DNA of 64,000 bases from Brachybacterium aquaticum (GTDB lineage: Bacteria; Actinomycetota; Actinomycetes; Actinomycetales; Dermabacteraceae), in assembly GCF_014204755.1 (NCBI RefSeq), contig NZ_JACHLZ010000001.1:2046001-2110000 (forward strand), in the 5' to 3' direction. Below the pieces are notes generated by a model. That model was not told the DNA's origin, did no database searches, and saw only the letters and a program-made list of their open reading frames with translations. Of the stretch, positions 33,030-42,262 are shown in pieces. The position numbers and the translations under genes were made by a program. Positions within the stretch are counted from its first letter, which is position 1. Each line of letters begins with the position of its first letter.

Positions 33030-34571
33030 TCAGGCGCGGCGCAGGCTCGGGAGGCCGAGCGTGACGGGACCCGCCGGGGCCCCGCCGCCATGGCCGGTGC
33101 CGCAGGAGCTGCCGGCGTCCAGGCCCTGCACCCCCGCCTTCCAGGCATCGCCGGAGCGGGTGCGGCGCACGGAGAACGCACCGCCGTCCAGGGCGCTGTC
33201 GGCGAGGAGGTAGTGCGGGGCGGCGCGGGTGACGGTGGTGGTGACCAGGTCGCCGGGGCGCGGACGGTCCTTCTCGGGCAGGTCCGCGGGCAGGGCGAAG
33301 TGGACCAGGCGGTGGTCGCGGGCGCGCCCGGAGAGGCGGTGGGTCTCGCGGTCGCGGTCCCCCTCGCCCTCGGCGACGAGGATCTCGACCTGGGTGCCCT
33401 CGAGCTTCCGGTTCTCCTCGTGGGTGATGCGGTCCTGCAGGGCGACCAGGCGCTCGAACCGCTCCTGGACGACCTCCTTGGGGATCTGGTCCTCCATGGT
33501 CGCCGCGGGGGTGCCGGGGCGGATGGAGTACTGGAAGGTGAAGGCGCTGGAGAAGCGCGAGGCCTCGACGACCTCGAGGGTGCGCTGGAAGTCGTCCTCG
33601 GTCTCGCCAGGGAAGCCGACGATGATGTCGGTGGTGATGGCGGCCTCGGGGATCCGGTCGCGGACCCGGTCGAGGATGCCGAGGAACTTCTTGGAGCGGT
33701 AGGAGCGCTTCATGCGGCGCAGCACGTCGTCGGAGCCGGACTGCAGGGGCATGTGCAGCTGGGGCATGACGTTGGGGGTCTCGGCCATCGCGTCGATGAC
33801 GTCGTCGGTGAACATCGCCGGGTGCGGGGAGGTGAAGCGCACCCGCTCGAGTCCGTCGACGTCGCCGCAGGCACGCAGCAGCTTCGCGAAGGCGCCGCGG
33901 TCGCCGAACTCGACGCCGTAGGAGTTCACGTTCTGGCCCAGCAGCGTCACCTCGATGGCGCCGGCATCCACGACGTCGCGGACCTCGGCGAGGATGTCGC
34001 CGGGGCGGCGGTCCTTCTCCTTGCCGCGCAGGGACGGGACGATGCAGAAGGTGCAGGTGTTGTTGCAGCCCACGGAGATCGACACCCAGGCGGCGTAGGA
34101 GGACTCGCGCCTCGTGGGCAGGGTGGAGGGGAACACCTCGAGGGACTCGAGGATCTCCACCTGCGCCTCGGCGTTGTGGCGGGCGCGGTCCAGCAGCACC
34201 GGCAGGGAGCCGATGTTGTGGGTGCCGAAGACGACGTCGACCCAGGGGGCGCGGTCCACGATCGCGGCGCGGTCCTTCTGGGCCAGGCATCCGCCGACGG
34301 CGATCTGCATGCCCGGGTTCGCGTCCTTGCCGGGGCGGAGCCCACCGAGGGTGCCGTAGAGCTTGTTGTCCGCGTTCTCCCGCACCGCGCAGGTGTTGAA
34401 CACGACCACGTCGACCTCGCCGCGTCGGGCGTCGGCGCCGTCGGGCGCGGCGGTGTACCCGGCCTCCTCGAGCATGCCGGTCAGGCGCTCGGAGTCGTGG
34501 ACGTTCATCTGGCAGCCGAAGGTGCGCACCTGGTAGGTGCCGCGCGTGGGGGCGGGAGCGGTGAGAGACAT
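33030..34571 (-). CDS. miaB: tRNA-2-methylthio-N6-dimethylallyladenosine synthase MiaB
   Basis: MiaB (513 aa) is a radical-SAM methylthiotransferase acting on i6A37. The auxiliary cluster cysteines are Cys20 (RTFGCQMN), Cys61 (NTCAVRENA) and Cys95 (VGGCLAQ); the radical-SAM triad CNNTCTFC is at 169-176. A TRAM domain follows (about 390-465). The C-terminal 45 residues are Gly-rich and not conserved. The ATG has GGGGAGG upstream and a TATTCT only 9 nt away. Synteny with the glutamate transporter, recX and recA matches Corynebacterium. Confidence 0.96.
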   Translation of the reverse strand: MSLTAPAPTRGTYQVRTFGCQMNVHDSERLTGMLEEAGYTAAPDGADARRGEVDVVVFNTCAVRENADNKLYGTLGGLRPGKDANPGMQIAVGGCLAQKDRAAIVDRAPWVDVVFGTHNIGSLPVLLDRARHNAEAQVEILESLEVFPSTLPTRRESSYAAWVSISVGCNNTCTFCIVPSLRGKEKDRRPGDILAEVRDVVDAGAIEVTLLGQNVNSYGVEFGDRGAFAKLLRACGDVDGLERVRFTSPHPAMFTDDVIDAMAETPNVMPQLHMPLQSGSDDVLRRMKRSYRSKKFLGILDRVRDRIPEAAITTDIIVGFPGETEDDFQRTLEVVEASRFSSAFTFQYSIRPGTPAATMEDQIPKEVVQERFERLVALQDRITHEENRKLEGTQVEILVAEGEGDRDRETHRLSGRARDHRLVHFALPADLPEKDRPRPGDLVTTTVTRAAPHYLLADSALDGGAFSVRRTRSGDAWKAGVQGLDAGSSCGTGHGGGAPAGPVTLGLPSLRRA

Positions 34572-34730
34572 AGCCTCCCCAGAATACGGCGCAGGGCCGC
34601 GCGGGGCCCTGTCAGGGCCGACGGGGACGGGGGTGATCCCGCCCCCATCGGGGCGTCCGCCGACCGGGCGGCAAGGTCACAACAGAGTGACAGCACCTCC
34701 CGCAGGGGTGGAATGCCGGCGCTCCTGGCC

Positions 34731-34736
34731 TAGGTT
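34731..34736 (+). promoter_or_regulatory. Leaderless -10 box of the gluABCD operon
   Basis: TAGGTT, then GCCGGT (6 nt), then the ATG at 34743. No ribosome-binding site is present before this first gene, whereas gluB and gluC each have AGGAG. Confidence 0.5.
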
Positions 34737-34742
34737 GCCGGT

Positions 34743-35525
34743 ATGACCTCCATTACACCGGACCCCGCGGGGCCCCGGGCCTCGACGACGCGGCCCCTGG
34801 TCCAGCTCTCCGGCGTCCAGAAGCACTTCGGCGATCTGCACGTCCTGAAGGACATCGACCTCGAGGTCGCCCCCGGCGAGGTGGTCGTGGTGCTGGGCCC
34901 CTCCGGCTCCGGCAAGTCCACGCTCTGCCGCACGATCAACCGCCTGGAGACCATCGACGAGGGCGAGATCCGCATCGACGGCACGGTGCTGCCCACCTCC
35001 GGCAAGGGACTGGCGAAGCTGCGCTCCGAGGTGGGGATGGTCTTCCAGTCCTTCAACCTCTTCGCCCACAAGACGGTGCTGCAGAACGTCACCGTCGCCC
35101 CCATCAAGGTCAAGGGCGTCCCGCGCAAGCAGGCCGAGGCCGAGGGGATGGAGCTGCTGGAGCGGGTGGGCGTCGCCGACCAGGCCGACAAGCTGCCCGC
35201 GCAGCTCTCCGGCGGCCAGCAGCAGCGCGTCGCGATCGCCCGCTCCCTCGCCATGAAGCCCAAGGTGATGCTCTTCGACGAGCCCACCTCCGCCCTCGAC
35301 CCCGAGATGATCAGCGAGGTCATCGAGGTGATGACGGGGCTGGCCAAGTCGGGCATGACGATGATCGTGGTCACCCACGAGATGGGCTTCGCCCGCCGCA
35401 CCGCCGATCGGGTGGTGTTCATGGACTCCGGGCGCATCGTCGAGGTGCGTCCGCCCGAGGAGTTCTTCTCCTCCCCCGAGTCGGACCGCGCCAAGGACTT
35501 CCTCGGCAAGATCCTCCACCACTGA
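34743..35525 (+). CDS. gluA: Amino-acid ABC transporter ATP-binding protein (GluA-like)
   Basis: This 260-aa ABC ATPase powers polar amino-acid uptake. Walker A is GPSGSGKST (about 55-63), the Q-loop is [18 protein letters not shown], the signature is [13 protein letters not shown], Walker B is [12 protein letters not shown], and the switch is [14 protein letters not shown]. All are intact. First gene of a four-gene operon; the arrangement miaB-gluABCD-recX-recA is the same as the glutamate transporter locus of Corynebacterium, so glutamate (or a related acidic or amide amino acid) is the likely substrate. Confidence 0.92.
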   Translation: MTSITPDPAGPRASTTRPLVQLSGVQKHFGDLHVLKDIDLEVAPGEVVVVLGPSGSGKSTLCRTINRLETIDEGEIRIDGTVLPTSGKGLAKLRSEVGMVFQSFNLFAHKTVLQNVTVAPIKVKGVPRKQAEAEGMELLERVGVADQADKLPAQLSGGQQQRVAIARSLAMKPKVMLFDEPTSALDPEMISEVIEVMTGLAKSGMTMIVVTHEMGFARRTADRVVFMDSGRIVEVRPPEEFFSSPESDRAKDFLGKILHH

Positions 35526-35588
35526 GCCCCATCGACCGCTGAGCCCTGTCCTCCCACCGACCCCGACCAGCACCTCCAGGAGAACACC

Positions 35589-36479
35589 ATGAGCAAGCCC
35601 CTGAACCGCCGCCTCTTCCTCACCGGCACCGTCGGCACCGCCGCCGCTCTCACCCTCGCCGCCTGCGGGGGCGGGGACAGCAGCGACGAGCCCGAGGTCG
35701 CCGAGGTCGACACCGCCGACTTCCCCGAGGGCTCGACCATGGCGCGCCTGGCCGACGCCGGCGCCATCACCATCGGCACCAAGTTCGACCAGCCGCTGTT
35801 CGGGCAGGCCGGGCCCGACGGCGACCCCGTCGGCTTCGACGTCGAGATCGGCAAGATCATCGCCGGCGCGCTCGGCATCGAGGCGGGCAGCATCACCTGG
35901 ACCGAGACCGTCTCGGCGAACCGCGAGCCCTTCATCGAGAACGGCCAGGTCGACATCGTCGTGGCGACCTACACCATCAACGACACCCGCAAGGAGGTCG
36001 TCGACTTCGCCGGGCCGTACTACGTGGCCGGCCAGGCGCTGATGGTGCTGGCGGACAACGAGGACATCACCGGCGAGGACTCCCTGGCCGGCAAGAAGGT
36101 CGCTTCCGTCGAGGGCTCCACCCCGGCCCAGTACATCCTGGACAACCACCCCGACTCGGAACTGGTCACCTTCGACACCTACTCCAACTGCGTCACCGCC
36201 CTGATCAACGGCCAGGTCGACGTGGTCACCACCGACAACGTCATCCTCGCGGGCTTCGTGGAGTCCGATCCGGACAACCTCAAGCTCGTCAACGACGGCG
36301 AGACCTTCACCGAGGAGCCCTACGGCATCGGTCTGGCCCTCGGCGACGACGACTTCCGCACCTTCATCAACGACACGCTGCAGGCCGCGTACGACGACGG
36401 CGCCTGGGCCTCGGCGTGGGAGTCGACCGCGGGCGTCGTGCTGCCCACCCCGGAGCCGCCGGCCATCGACCGGTACTGA
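35589..36479 (+). CDS. gluB: Amino-acid ABC transporter substrate-binding lipoprotein (GluB-like)
   Basis: This 296-aa extracellular solute-binding protein has a lipoprotein signal peptide ending in the lipobox LAAC (Cys26) followed by GGGDSSDEP. The mature part is a family 3 binding protein: IGTKFDQPLFGQAGPDGDPVGFDVEI, VDIVVATYTINDTRKEVVDFAGPYYVAGQ, and ITGEDSLAGKKVASVEGSTP. The N-terminus has an RRLFLTG stretch, but the pair lacks a full twin-arginine motif. AGGAG lies upstream of the ATG. It delivers substrate to the permeases encoded next. Confidence 0.92.
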   Translation: MSKPLNRRLFLTGTVGTAAALTLAACGGGDSSDEPEVAEVDTADFPEGSTMARLADAGAITIGTKFDQPLFGQAGPDGDPVGFDVEIGKIIAGALGIEAGSITWTETVSANREPFIENGQVDIVVATYTINDTRKEVVDFAGPYYVAGQALMVLADNEDITGEDSLAGKKVASVEGSTPAQYILDNHPDSELVTFDTYSNCVTALINGQVDVVTTDNVILAGFVESDPDNLKLVNDGETFTEEPYGIGLALGDDDFRTFINDTLQAAYDDGAWASAWESTAGVVLPTPEPPAIDRY

Positions 36480-36498
36480 CCTCCCTTTCCCCCTCCCC

Positions 36499-36528
36499 CG
36501 TCGGGCCGGCTCCCCAGCCGGCCCGACG
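36499..36528 (+). terminator. Intercistronic hairpin between gluB and gluC
   Basis: A perfect 13-bp stem (arms beginning CGTCGGGCCGGCT) with a CCCC loop lies 19 nt after gluB and 18 nt before gluC. It probably attenuates transcription or protects the gluAB end of the mRNA so that the binding protein is made in excess over the permeases. Confidence 0.65.
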
Positions 36529-36546
36529 ACCCAGCCAGGAGCCGCC

Positions 36547-37194
36547 ATGGAGACCTTCGTCATCGAGCACCAGATGCTCTGGCGCGCCTTCAGCACCACA
36601 CTGTCCCTCGCCGCGGTCTCCGGCGTGCTCGCCCTGCTGATCGGCACGTTCATCGCCGCGCTGCGCGTCTCCCCGTACCGGCCGCTGCGCCTGGTCGCCA
36701 CCGCGTACACGGAGTTCCTGCGCAACACCCCGCTGACGATCGTGTTCTTCTTCTTCGTGTTCGTCACCCCCTCGATCGGCTTCTCCTTCGACTACCGCAC
36801 CGCCGCGACGATCGCGCTGAGCTGCTACACCTCCGCGTTCGTCGCCGAGGCGGTGCGCTCGGGCATCAACTCCGTCGCCGTCGGGCAGGCGGAGGCGGCG
36901 CGGTCGCTGGGGATGTCCTTCCGCCAGAACCTCTCGATCGTGGTCCTCCCCCAGGCGTTCCGCACCTCGATCCCGCCGCTGATCAGCGTGCTCATCGCGC
37001 TGGTGAAGAACACCTCGGTCGCCGGCGCCTTCGGCGTGTTCGAGCTGTTCGCCATGTCCCGGCGCCTGACCAACGTGTACTCCGCGGACGTCATCGCGAT
37101 CCTGCTCGGGGTGGCGCTGTTCTACCTCGTCATCTGCATCCCGCTCGGCCAGATCGCCGGTCGCCTCGAACGGAAGGTGGCGTTCGCCCGATGA
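36547..37194 (+). CDS. gluC: Amino-acid ABC transporter permease (GluC-like)
   Basis: This 215-aa membrane protein belongs to the HisM/GlnP permease family, with about five transmembrane helices. It has the helix pair AVSGVLALLIGTFIAALRVSP and TEFLRNTPLTIVFFFFVFV, and the ATPase-contact EAA-like loop EAARSLGMSFRQNLSIVVLPQ. The ATG follows AGGAG; the stop overlaps the next gene by 4 nt (ATGA), so the two permeases are translated together and probably form a heterodimer. Confidence 0.92.
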   Translation: METFVIEHQMLWRAFSTTLSLAAVSGVLALLIGTFIAALRVSPYRPLRLVATAYTEFLRNTPLTIVFFFFVFVTPSIGFSFDYRTAATIALSCYTSAFVAEAVRSGINSVAVGQAEAARSLGMSFRQNLSIVVLPQAFRTSIPPLISVLIALVKNTSVAGAFGVFELFAMSRRLTNVYSADVIAILLGVALFYLVICIPLGQIAGRLERKVAFAR

Positions 37195-38063
37195 GCAGCT
37201 CCAGCGGACCCGTCCTCTACGACGTCGCCGGCCCCGAGGAGAAGGCGCGCGAGCGCCGCATCTCGGTGATCCTGGCGCTCGTGCTCGTCGCGCTCGGCGG
37301 CGGCCTGATCTACCTCCTTGCCCGCAACGGTGCCTTCAACGACCGCTGGCTGGTGCTGGTGGACGTGCCCACGAACTTCGCCGGCTACGAGACCCGCCAC
37401 GTCTGGCAGGCCGTGTTCCGGGGACTGACCAACACGCTGATCGCCGCCGCGATCTCGCTGCCGCTCGCGGCGCTTCTGGCGCTGGTGCTGGTGTCGCTGC
37501 GCCCCTCCCCCATCGCCCCGGTGCGCTGGGCGGTCGTTGCGATCACCGAGTTCTTCCGCGGACTGCCGGTGGTGCTGGTGATGTTCTTCGGGATCCTCGT
37601 TCTGCCGGGGGCGACGCAGCTGATCGCCGTGGTGTTCGGACTGACGCTGTACAACGCGGCGGTGTTCGCGGAGATCCTCCGCGCCGGCATCGCGGCCCTC
37701 CCCAAGGGGCAGACGGAGGCGGCCGAGTCACTCGGCATGGGCCGATTCCTCACCTACCGCGACATCCAGCTGCCTCAGGCGGTGCGGATGATGATGCCCT
37801 CGCTCATCGCGCAGGGCGTGGTGCTGGTCAAGGACTCCTCGCTCGGCTACATCGTCGGCTATGCGGAGCTGCTGCGCAGCGTGAGCCGTGTCGCCGATGC
37901 TCTGACCAACGCGCAGTACCTGCTGCCGCTGCTGACGGTGGGCGCGGCGGTGTACATCGCGCTGAACATCTCGCTGTCGCGCCTGGCCGTGTTCGTCCAG
38001 CGTCGCAGTTCCTTCGCCCGCAAGGCACCCACCCGGGTGGTGGGCACCCCGCCGATCCCCTGA
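37191..38063 (+). CDS. gluD: Amino-acid ABC transporter permease (GluD-like)
   Basis: This 290-aa permease is longer than GluC, with a soluble N-terminus of about 20 residues and an extra first helix (ISVILALVLVALGGGLIYLLA). The family motifs TEFFRGLPVVLVMFFGIL and EAAESLGMGRFLTYRDIQLPQ (EAA loop) are present. Last gene of the operon, followed by a hairpin. Confidence 0.92.
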   Translation: MSSSSGPVLYDVAGPEEKARERRISVILALVLVALGGGLIYLLARNGAFNDRWLVLVDVPTNFAGYETRHVWQAVFRGLTNTLIAAAISLPLAALLALVLVSLRPSPIAPVRWAVVAITEFFRGLPVVLVMFFGILVLPGATQLIAVVFGLTLYNAAVFAEILRAGIAALPKGQTEAAESLGMGRFLTYRDIQLPQAVRMMMPSLIAQGVVLVKDSSLGYIVGYAELLRSVSRVADALTNAQYLLPLLTVGAAVYIALNISLSRLAVFVQRRSSFARKAPTRVVGTPPIP

Positions 38064-38085
38064 GCGGGACCGGCGCGGCTGGCCT

Positions 38086-38131
38086 CGAAGGAGCTCCTCT
38101 CGTCGGGGCTCCCCTCATCGGAGCTCCTTCG
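38086..38131. terminator. Terminator between gluD and recX
   Basis: CGAAGGAGCTCC (38086-38097) and GGAGCTCCTTCG (38120-38131) form a perfect 12-bp stem with a 22-nt loop between two convergent genes. Confidence 0.7.
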
Positions 38132-38138
38132 CCGGAAC

Positions 38139-38876
38139 TCAGGCGGCGGGCTCCTCGGCGGCGGCGCGGAGCTCGCCGGAGATGACGTGGACGGCGAGGT
38201 CGCCGGGATAGCCCTTGCGGGTCAGCAGCGCGTCCAGGCGCCGGGAGAGCTTCCTGCGGTGGGCGCCGTCCCTCTCCTCGCGCAGCCGCGCCCGGTCCCG
38301 CTCGTCCAAGCGCGAGCGGACCAGCTCACGGCAGCGCTGCTCCTCGTCGTCCTCCCCTGCGCGCAGCGCCTCCTCGATGAGGTCCGACGCGACGCGGCGG
38401 TCCTCGAGCTCGCGGCGCAGCGCCTCGTCGCCGAGGGCGCGCAGGGCGCGGCGCTGCTGGACCCAGTCCCGGGCGAAGGCGGCGTCGTCGATCAGCCCGG
38501 CGCGGTCGATGCGGGCGATGACCTCGTGGGCGACGGCGCCGGGCACCTCCCGCTGGGCGAGGCGACGGCGCATCTCCCCCTCGGAGCGGCGGCGGGTGGC
38601 CAGCAGCCGCATGAGATAGCGGCACTCGTGGACGACGGCCTTCTCATGGGACGCGTCCTCCTCGGTGGGCTTCGGCCGCGGGGCGTCGAGGATCTCGCGG
38701 GTGCGCCGCTCGAGGCGCTCGCGGACCCGCGCGGACGGGGAGGTGCCGGCCGATGGGGCGGCGCCGGCCGACGGGGCGGTGTGCCCGGCCGACGGGGCCT
38801 GTGTGCGGGCGGGGACGGCGGCGGCGCCGGCGACCGGGTGGTCGTCGGCGCCGCGCTCGGGGTGCTGCCGGGCCAT
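38139..38876 (-). CDS. recX: RecA regulatory protein RecX
   Basis: RecX (245 aa) binds RecA filaments and limits RecA activity. The conserved three-helix repeats are at about 80-245: LMRLLATRRRSEGEMRRRLAQREVP, IDDAAFARDWVQQRRAL, and LSRRLDALLTRKGYPGDLAV. The first 45 residues are Ala/Pro/Ser/Gly-rich (APSAG repeats) and hold two copies of GGCCGACGGGGC on the plus strand (38766-38777, 38787-38798). The ATG is 2 nt after the recA stop, so expression is coupled to recA. Confidence 0.93.
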   Translation of the reverse strand: MARQHPERGADDHPVAGAAAVPARTQAPSAGHTAPSAGAAPSAGTSPSARVRERLERRTREILDAPRPKPTEEDASHEKAVVHECRYLMRLLATRRRSEGEMRRRLAQREVPGAVAHEVIARIDRAGLIDDAAFARDWVQQRRALRALGDEALRRELEDRRVASDLIEEALRAGEDDEEQRCRELVRSRLDERDRARLREERDGAHRRKLSRRLDALLTRKGYPGDLAVHVISGELRAAAEEPAA

Positions 38877-38878
38877 CG

Positions 38879-39973
38879 TCAGATGGTGGCGGGGACGTCC
38901 TCGTCGAAGAACTCGTCCTCGCCGAGCGCCTCCTCGGCCTCGGGCGCCGCCTGCTCGGCGGCGTACTTGCCCACGCCGAGGGTGCGCAGGATCTTCTCCT
39001 CGATCTCGGCGGCGAGGTCGGGGTTGTCCTTGAGGAACTGGCGGGAGTTCTCCTTGCCCTGGCCCAGCTGGTCGCCCTCGTAGGTGAACCAGGCGCCGGA
39101 CTTGCGGACCACGCCGTGCTCGACGCCGAGGTCGATCAGCCCGCCCTCGCGGGAGATGCCCTCGCCGTAGAGGATGTCGAACTCGGCCTGCTTGAAGGGC
39201 GGGGCCATCTTGTTCTTGACGACCTTGACGCGGGTGCGGTTGCCCACCGCGTCGGAGCCGGACTTGAGGGTCTCGATGCGGCGGATGTCCATGCGCACGG
39301 AGGCGTAGAACTTCAGCGCCTTGCCGCCGGTGGTGGTCTCGGGGCTGCCGAAGAACACGCCGATCTTCTCGCGCAGCTGGTTGATGAAGATGGCGGTGGT
39401 GCCGGAGTTGGACAGGGCACCGGTGAGCTTGCGCAGCGCCTGGGACATGAGGCGGGCCTGGAGGCCGACGTGGGAGTCGCCCATCTCGCCCTCGATCTCG
39501 GCCTTGGGCACCAGCGCCGCGACGGAGTCGACGACCACGATGTCCAGCGCGCCGGAGCGGATCAGCATGTCGGTGATCTCGAGCGCCTGCTCGCCGGTGT
39601 CCGGCTGGGAGACCAGCAGGGCGTCGGTGTCCACGCCGAGCTTCTTGGCGTATTCGGGGTCCAGCGCGTGCTCGGCGTCGATGAACGCGGCGATGCCGCC
39701 GTTGCGCTGCGCGTTGGCGACCGCGTGGAGGGCGACGGTGGTCTTGCCGGAGGACTCCGGGCCGTAGATCTCCACGATGCGGCCGCGGGGCAGGCCGCCG
39801 ATGCCGAGCGCGGCGTCCAGCGCGACGGAGCCGGTGGGGATGACCTCGACGGGCGGGCGCGTATCGTCGCCGAGCCGCATGATCGAGCCCTTGCCGAACT
39901 GGCGGTCGATCTGCGCGAGGGCGTTGTCGAGGGAGGATCCGCGATCCTTCGGGGCGGACTTCGGTGCAGGCAT
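38879..39973 (-). CDS. recA: Recombinase RecA
   Basis: RecA (364 aa) catalyses strand exchange and stimulates LexA self-cleavage. The ATP-binding loop GPESSGKTT (71-79) is followed by [40 protein letters not shown], loop 2 [23 protein letters not shown], and an acidic tail ([13 protein letters not shown]). No intein. The ATG at 39973 has GGAAGGA upstream and matches the family start; the longer frame reads through the leader. A LexA-covered promoter lies about 170 nt upstream. Confidence 0.98.
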   Translation of the reverse strand: MPAPKSAPKDRGSSLDNALAQIDRQFGKGSIMRLGDDTRPPVEVIPTGSVALDAALGIGGLPRGRIVEIYGPESSGKTTVALHAVANAQRNGGIAAFIDAEHALDPEYAKKLGVDTDALLVSQPDTGEQALEITDMLIRSGALDIVVVDSVAALVPKAEIEGEMGDSHVGLQARLMSQALRKLTGALSNSGTTAIFINQLREKIGVFFGSPETTTGGKALKFYASVRMDIRRIETLKSGSDAVGNRTRVKVVKNKMAPPFKQAEFDILYGEGISREGGLIDLGVEHGVVRKSGAWFTYEGDQLGQGKENSRQFLKDNPDLAAEIEEKILRTLGVGKYAAEQAAPEAEEALGEDEFFDEDVPATI

Positions 39974-40139
39974 GGGGTGTTCCTTCCAGAGGGCCGGGAG
40001 TGCCGACGTGGTGACCGTGCGGCCACAGTAGGCGCGGGCCCCGACATTTCTCGCCGTCCCGCATCCCCTGTGGATGACAGAGCGCTGTGGAGGAGAGGTG
40101 CTGAGGCGGGCGCGGTGCCCGGGCGGACCGACAGGGAAC

Positions 40140-40167
40140 AGAATACCGAACAGACGTTCGAACACAA
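40140..40167 (-). promoter_or_regulatory. recA promoter with LexA box filling the spacer
   Basis: Minus strand: TTGTGT (40167-40162), TCGAACGTCTGTTCGG (40161-40146), TATTCT (40145-40140). The 16-bp SOS box (CGAAC-N4-GTTCG core) is exactly the -35/-10 spacer, so LexA binding would block RNA polymerase. The leader to recA is about 160 nt. Confidence 0.8.
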
Positions 40168-40194
40168 GTCTGTGCGCGGCGTGTCGCGCACGGC

Positions 40195-40255
40195 GGTCTC
40201 CGGGCGGATCACGCGCGGCTATCTACGGACGGATCACGCACGGCGTCCGGGCGGC
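40195..40255. repeat. Direct repeat of GGATCACGC units upstream of the recA promoter
   Basis: CGGGCGGATCACGCGCGGC and, 31 nt on, CGGACGGATCACGCACGGC form an imperfect direct repeat between the recA promoter and the DUF3046 stop (40290). No gene is seen there. Function unknown. Confidence 0.45.
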
Positions 40256-40289
40256 CGGCGAGCAGCAGGTGGATCGGCTCTCCGAGGGG

Positions 40290-40514
40290 TCAGCGGCGTC
40301 GCTGCTCCAGCGGGATCTCCCAGCGCTGGGTCTCGGGCACGTCCATCTGGTCGCACAGTGCGGTCCACACCGCACGCACAGCGACCCCGCGCTCGAGGGC
40401 GTCGGCGGCGGTCAGGCCGCCCACCTCCTCGAGCACGAGGTCGTGGGTATAGGTGCGGGCCAGGGCCGGACCGAAGACGTGCTCGGCCAGCTCCGTGAAC
40501 TCGCTGCGGCGCAC
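40290..40514 (-). CDS. DUF3046 family protein
   Basis: This 74-aa protein matches the actinobacterial DUF3046 family that regularly lies just upstream of recA: MRRSEFTELAEHVFGPALARTYTHD, then helical VLEEVGGLTAADALERGV and a W-rich end (VWTALCDQMDVPETQRW). Function unknown. It starts with GTG, one base after the clgR TGA, so the two are translationally coupled. Confidence 0.88.
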   Translation of the reverse strand: MRRSEFTELAEHVFGPALARTYTHDLVLEEVGGLTAADALERGVAVRAVWTALCDQMDVPETQRWEIPLEQRRR

Positions 40515-40515
40515 C

Positions 40516-40821
40516 TCAGCGGGCGCCGACCAGGGGCGCCGGCTCGTCGGCCAGACCCTCCGGCACGGTGTCCGGGATCGTCACGCGCTCGTGGACCGCG
40601 ATGCGGTCGGACACCTCGCGCAGAACGAAGGACAGCGGGAGGCCGAGCGCGTCGGTCACCGAGACCAGCAGCTCGCTGGAGGCCTCCTTCTGGCCGCGCT
40701 CGATCTCGCTGAGGTAGCCCAGCGACACGCGGGCGTCGGAGGACACCTGTCGCAGGGTGCGGCCCTGGGCGCGGCGTGCATCGCGCAGCACGTCCCCCAG
40801 CTCCTGACGGAACAGGATCAT
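40516..40821 (-). CDS. clgR: ClgR-like XRE-family transcriptional regulator
   Basis: This 101-aa protein is almost entirely a Cro/C1 helix-turn-helix: [41 protein letters not shown] and [20 protein letters not shown]. This strongly resembles ClgR, the activator of clp protease and stress genes in actinobacteria, and the position between cinA and recA agrees. GGAGGCAGG precedes the ATG at 40821. The open frame extends 52 codons upstream to 40977, but those residues are not conserved in the family as I know it. Confidence 0.88.
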   Translation of the reverse strand: MILFRQELGDVLRDARRAQGRTLRQVSSDARVSLGYLSEIERGQKEASSELLVSVTDALGLPLSFVLREVSDRIAVHERVTIPDTVPEGLADEPAPLVGAR

Positions 40822-41030
40822 GGACCTGCCTCCCTTCCTCTGACTCTGGATGAACTGGTCATGCACCTCTGCGGTGCGGTACGTCGTCGTCATCACGAAG
40901 AGGTCAACGCGCGGTCCCGCGAGAGTGTTCCCCAGAGTGTAGTGGCCCACTCCCGAGGATTCGCTGGAGGTGTGCACGGTGGGACGGTGGGGAGGAGAGG
41001 ACGCCCTTGCGGGGACCCCGCCGGGTGCGG
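40822..41030 (-). other. Spacer between cinA and clgR
   Basis: The 209-nt gap probably holds the clgR promoter. A TTGACC sequence is present on the minus strand, but no -10 at standard spacing is convincing. No gene is seen. Confidence 0.3.
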
Positions 41031-41606
41031 TCAGGCCTCGTGCCCGTCGGCCGGGTCCTCGACGAGCAGACCCTCGGCGAGGAGGGCGAGGGCGGCGCGG
41101 ACGCTCGCGGCGCGGATCTCGGCCCTCGTGCCGCGCAGGTGCAGCTCCTGGGTGCGGGTCTCCGCGCCGCGGCGCGCGAGACCGAGGAAGACGGTGCCCT
41201 CGGGGGTGCCGCGCTCGTCGGGGCCGGGGCCGGCGACGCCCGTGGTGGAGACGGCGAGGTCCGCGTCGTAGAGGCGCTGGGCTCCCTCGGCCATGGCGGC
41301 GGCGACCTCGGCGGTCACGGCGCCGGTGCGCGCGAGCAGGTCCGCGTCGACGCCGAGCACACGGGACTTCGCGGCATAGGAGTAGGTGGCCGCTCCCCCG
41401 GCGATCACGGCGCTCGCGCCGGGCACGTCGACCAGTCGCGCGACCACGGCGCCGGCGGTCAGCGACTCGGCGGTGGCGAGCCAGAGGCCCTGTCGGCGGG
41501 CGGCGGCGATCACCTCGGCGGGCTCGACGCCCGCGCCGGTGACCGCCGGAGCCGGCGCGGCCGCGGAAGCCCCGTCGGCCGCGGGAGCCGCGTCGGCGGT
41601 GCTCAT
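41031..41606 (-). CDS. cinA: CinA C-terminal domain protein (nicotinamide-nucleotide amidase-like)
   Basis: This 191-aa protein corresponds to the C-terminal, PncC-like half of CinA, which deamidates nicotinamide mononucleotide. It has [42 protein letters not shown] and the [21 protein letters not shown] motif. The N-terminal molybdopterin-binding-like half is absent; single-domain forms are normal in actinobacteria. The first 25 residues are Ala/Pro-rich. The ATG overlaps the pgsA stop by 4 nt. Confidence 0.92.
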   Translation of the reverse strand: MSTADAAPAADGASAAAPAPAVTGAGVEPAEVIAAARRQGLWLATAESLTAGAVVARLVDVPGASAVIAGGAATYSYAAKSRVLGVDADLLARTGAVTAEVAAAMAEGAQRLYDADLAVSTTGVAGPGPDERGTPEGTVFLGLARRGAETRTQELHLRGTRAEIRAASVRAALALLAEGLLVEDPADGHEA

Positions 41607-42202
41607 GCCGGTCCGGCGCCCTCGGCGAGGGCCTCGCGGCGCAGGCGCAGGCCGTCCTTGAGGTTCACCAGGCCCGACCAGACGGTGAGAATCACGGCCA
41701 GCAGCACCAGGGCCAAGCCGATCCAGCGCGCCGGGGACCACCACAGCTCGAAGGGCAGCAGGCAGAAGGTGATCGCGATGGACTGGACCATGGTCTTGGC
41801 CTTGCCGGCCATGTTCGCCGGCAGCGCCCCGTACTTCAGGATCGTGAAGCGCATGATCGTGATGCCGAACTCGCGCACCAGGATGAGGATGGTCATCCAC
41901 CACGGCACGTACTCCCACACCGAGAGCATGACCAGCGCCGCCCCGGTCATCGCCTTGTCGGCGATGGGGTCCATGATCTTGCCGAAGTCGGTGATGAGGT
42001 TGCGGCTGCGGGCCAGGTGCCCGTCCACGAAGTCGGTGATCATGGCGATCACGAACACCGCCGCGATGAGGATCCGGCCGCCCACCGTGTCCGGGTACAG
42101 GATCGCGAGCACCACCAGCAGCGGCACCATCGCGCAGCGCACCATGGTGAGGATGTTGGCGATGTTCCACAGCGGGACCTCGGCCTTGGGCGAAGCGGTC
42201 AT
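41603..42202 (-). CDS. pgsA: CDP-diacylglycerol--glycerol-3-phosphate 3-phosphatidyltransferase
   Basis: PgsA (199 aa) makes phosphatidylglycerol phosphate at the membrane. The CDP-alcohol phosphotransferase signature [19 protein letters not shown] followed by IMDPIAD gives all the metal-binding aspartates (D-x2-DG-x2-AR-x8-G-x3-D-x3-D). About five to six transmembrane helices are present. It is translationally coupled to cinA and follows ftsK by 60 nt, a common actinobacterial order. Another CDP-alcohol substrate is possible but less likely given the context. Confidence 0.93.
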   Translation of the reverse strand: MTASPKAEVPLWNIANILTMVRCAMVPLLVVLAILYPDTVGGRILIAAVFVIAMITDFVDGHLARSRNLITDFGKIMDPIADKAMTGAALVMLSVWEYVPWWMTILILVREFGITIMRFTILKYGALPANMAGKAKTMVQSIAITFCLLPFELWWSPARWIGLALVLLAVILTVWSGLVNLKDGLRLRREALAEGAGPA

Positions 42203-42262
42203 CGGTGCTCCTCGATGCGTGTGGGGCGGGTGTAGGGGCGGGGCGGGCGAGGGACGGGACGC

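Noticed and set aside
34743-38063. gluABCD considered as a horizontally acquired transporter island
   Set aside because: The order miaB-gluABCD-recX-recA is also found in Corynebacterium and base composition matches the neighbours, so it is conserved synteny.
38879-40165. Longer RecA starting at 40165
   Set aside because: The extra 64 residues translate the promoter and the LexA box. The family start and Shine-Dalgarno are at 39973.
40822-40977. Longer ClgR starting at 40977
   Set aside because: The additional 52 residues are not part of the helix-turn-helix family, and a strong ribosome-binding site precedes the ATG at 40821.
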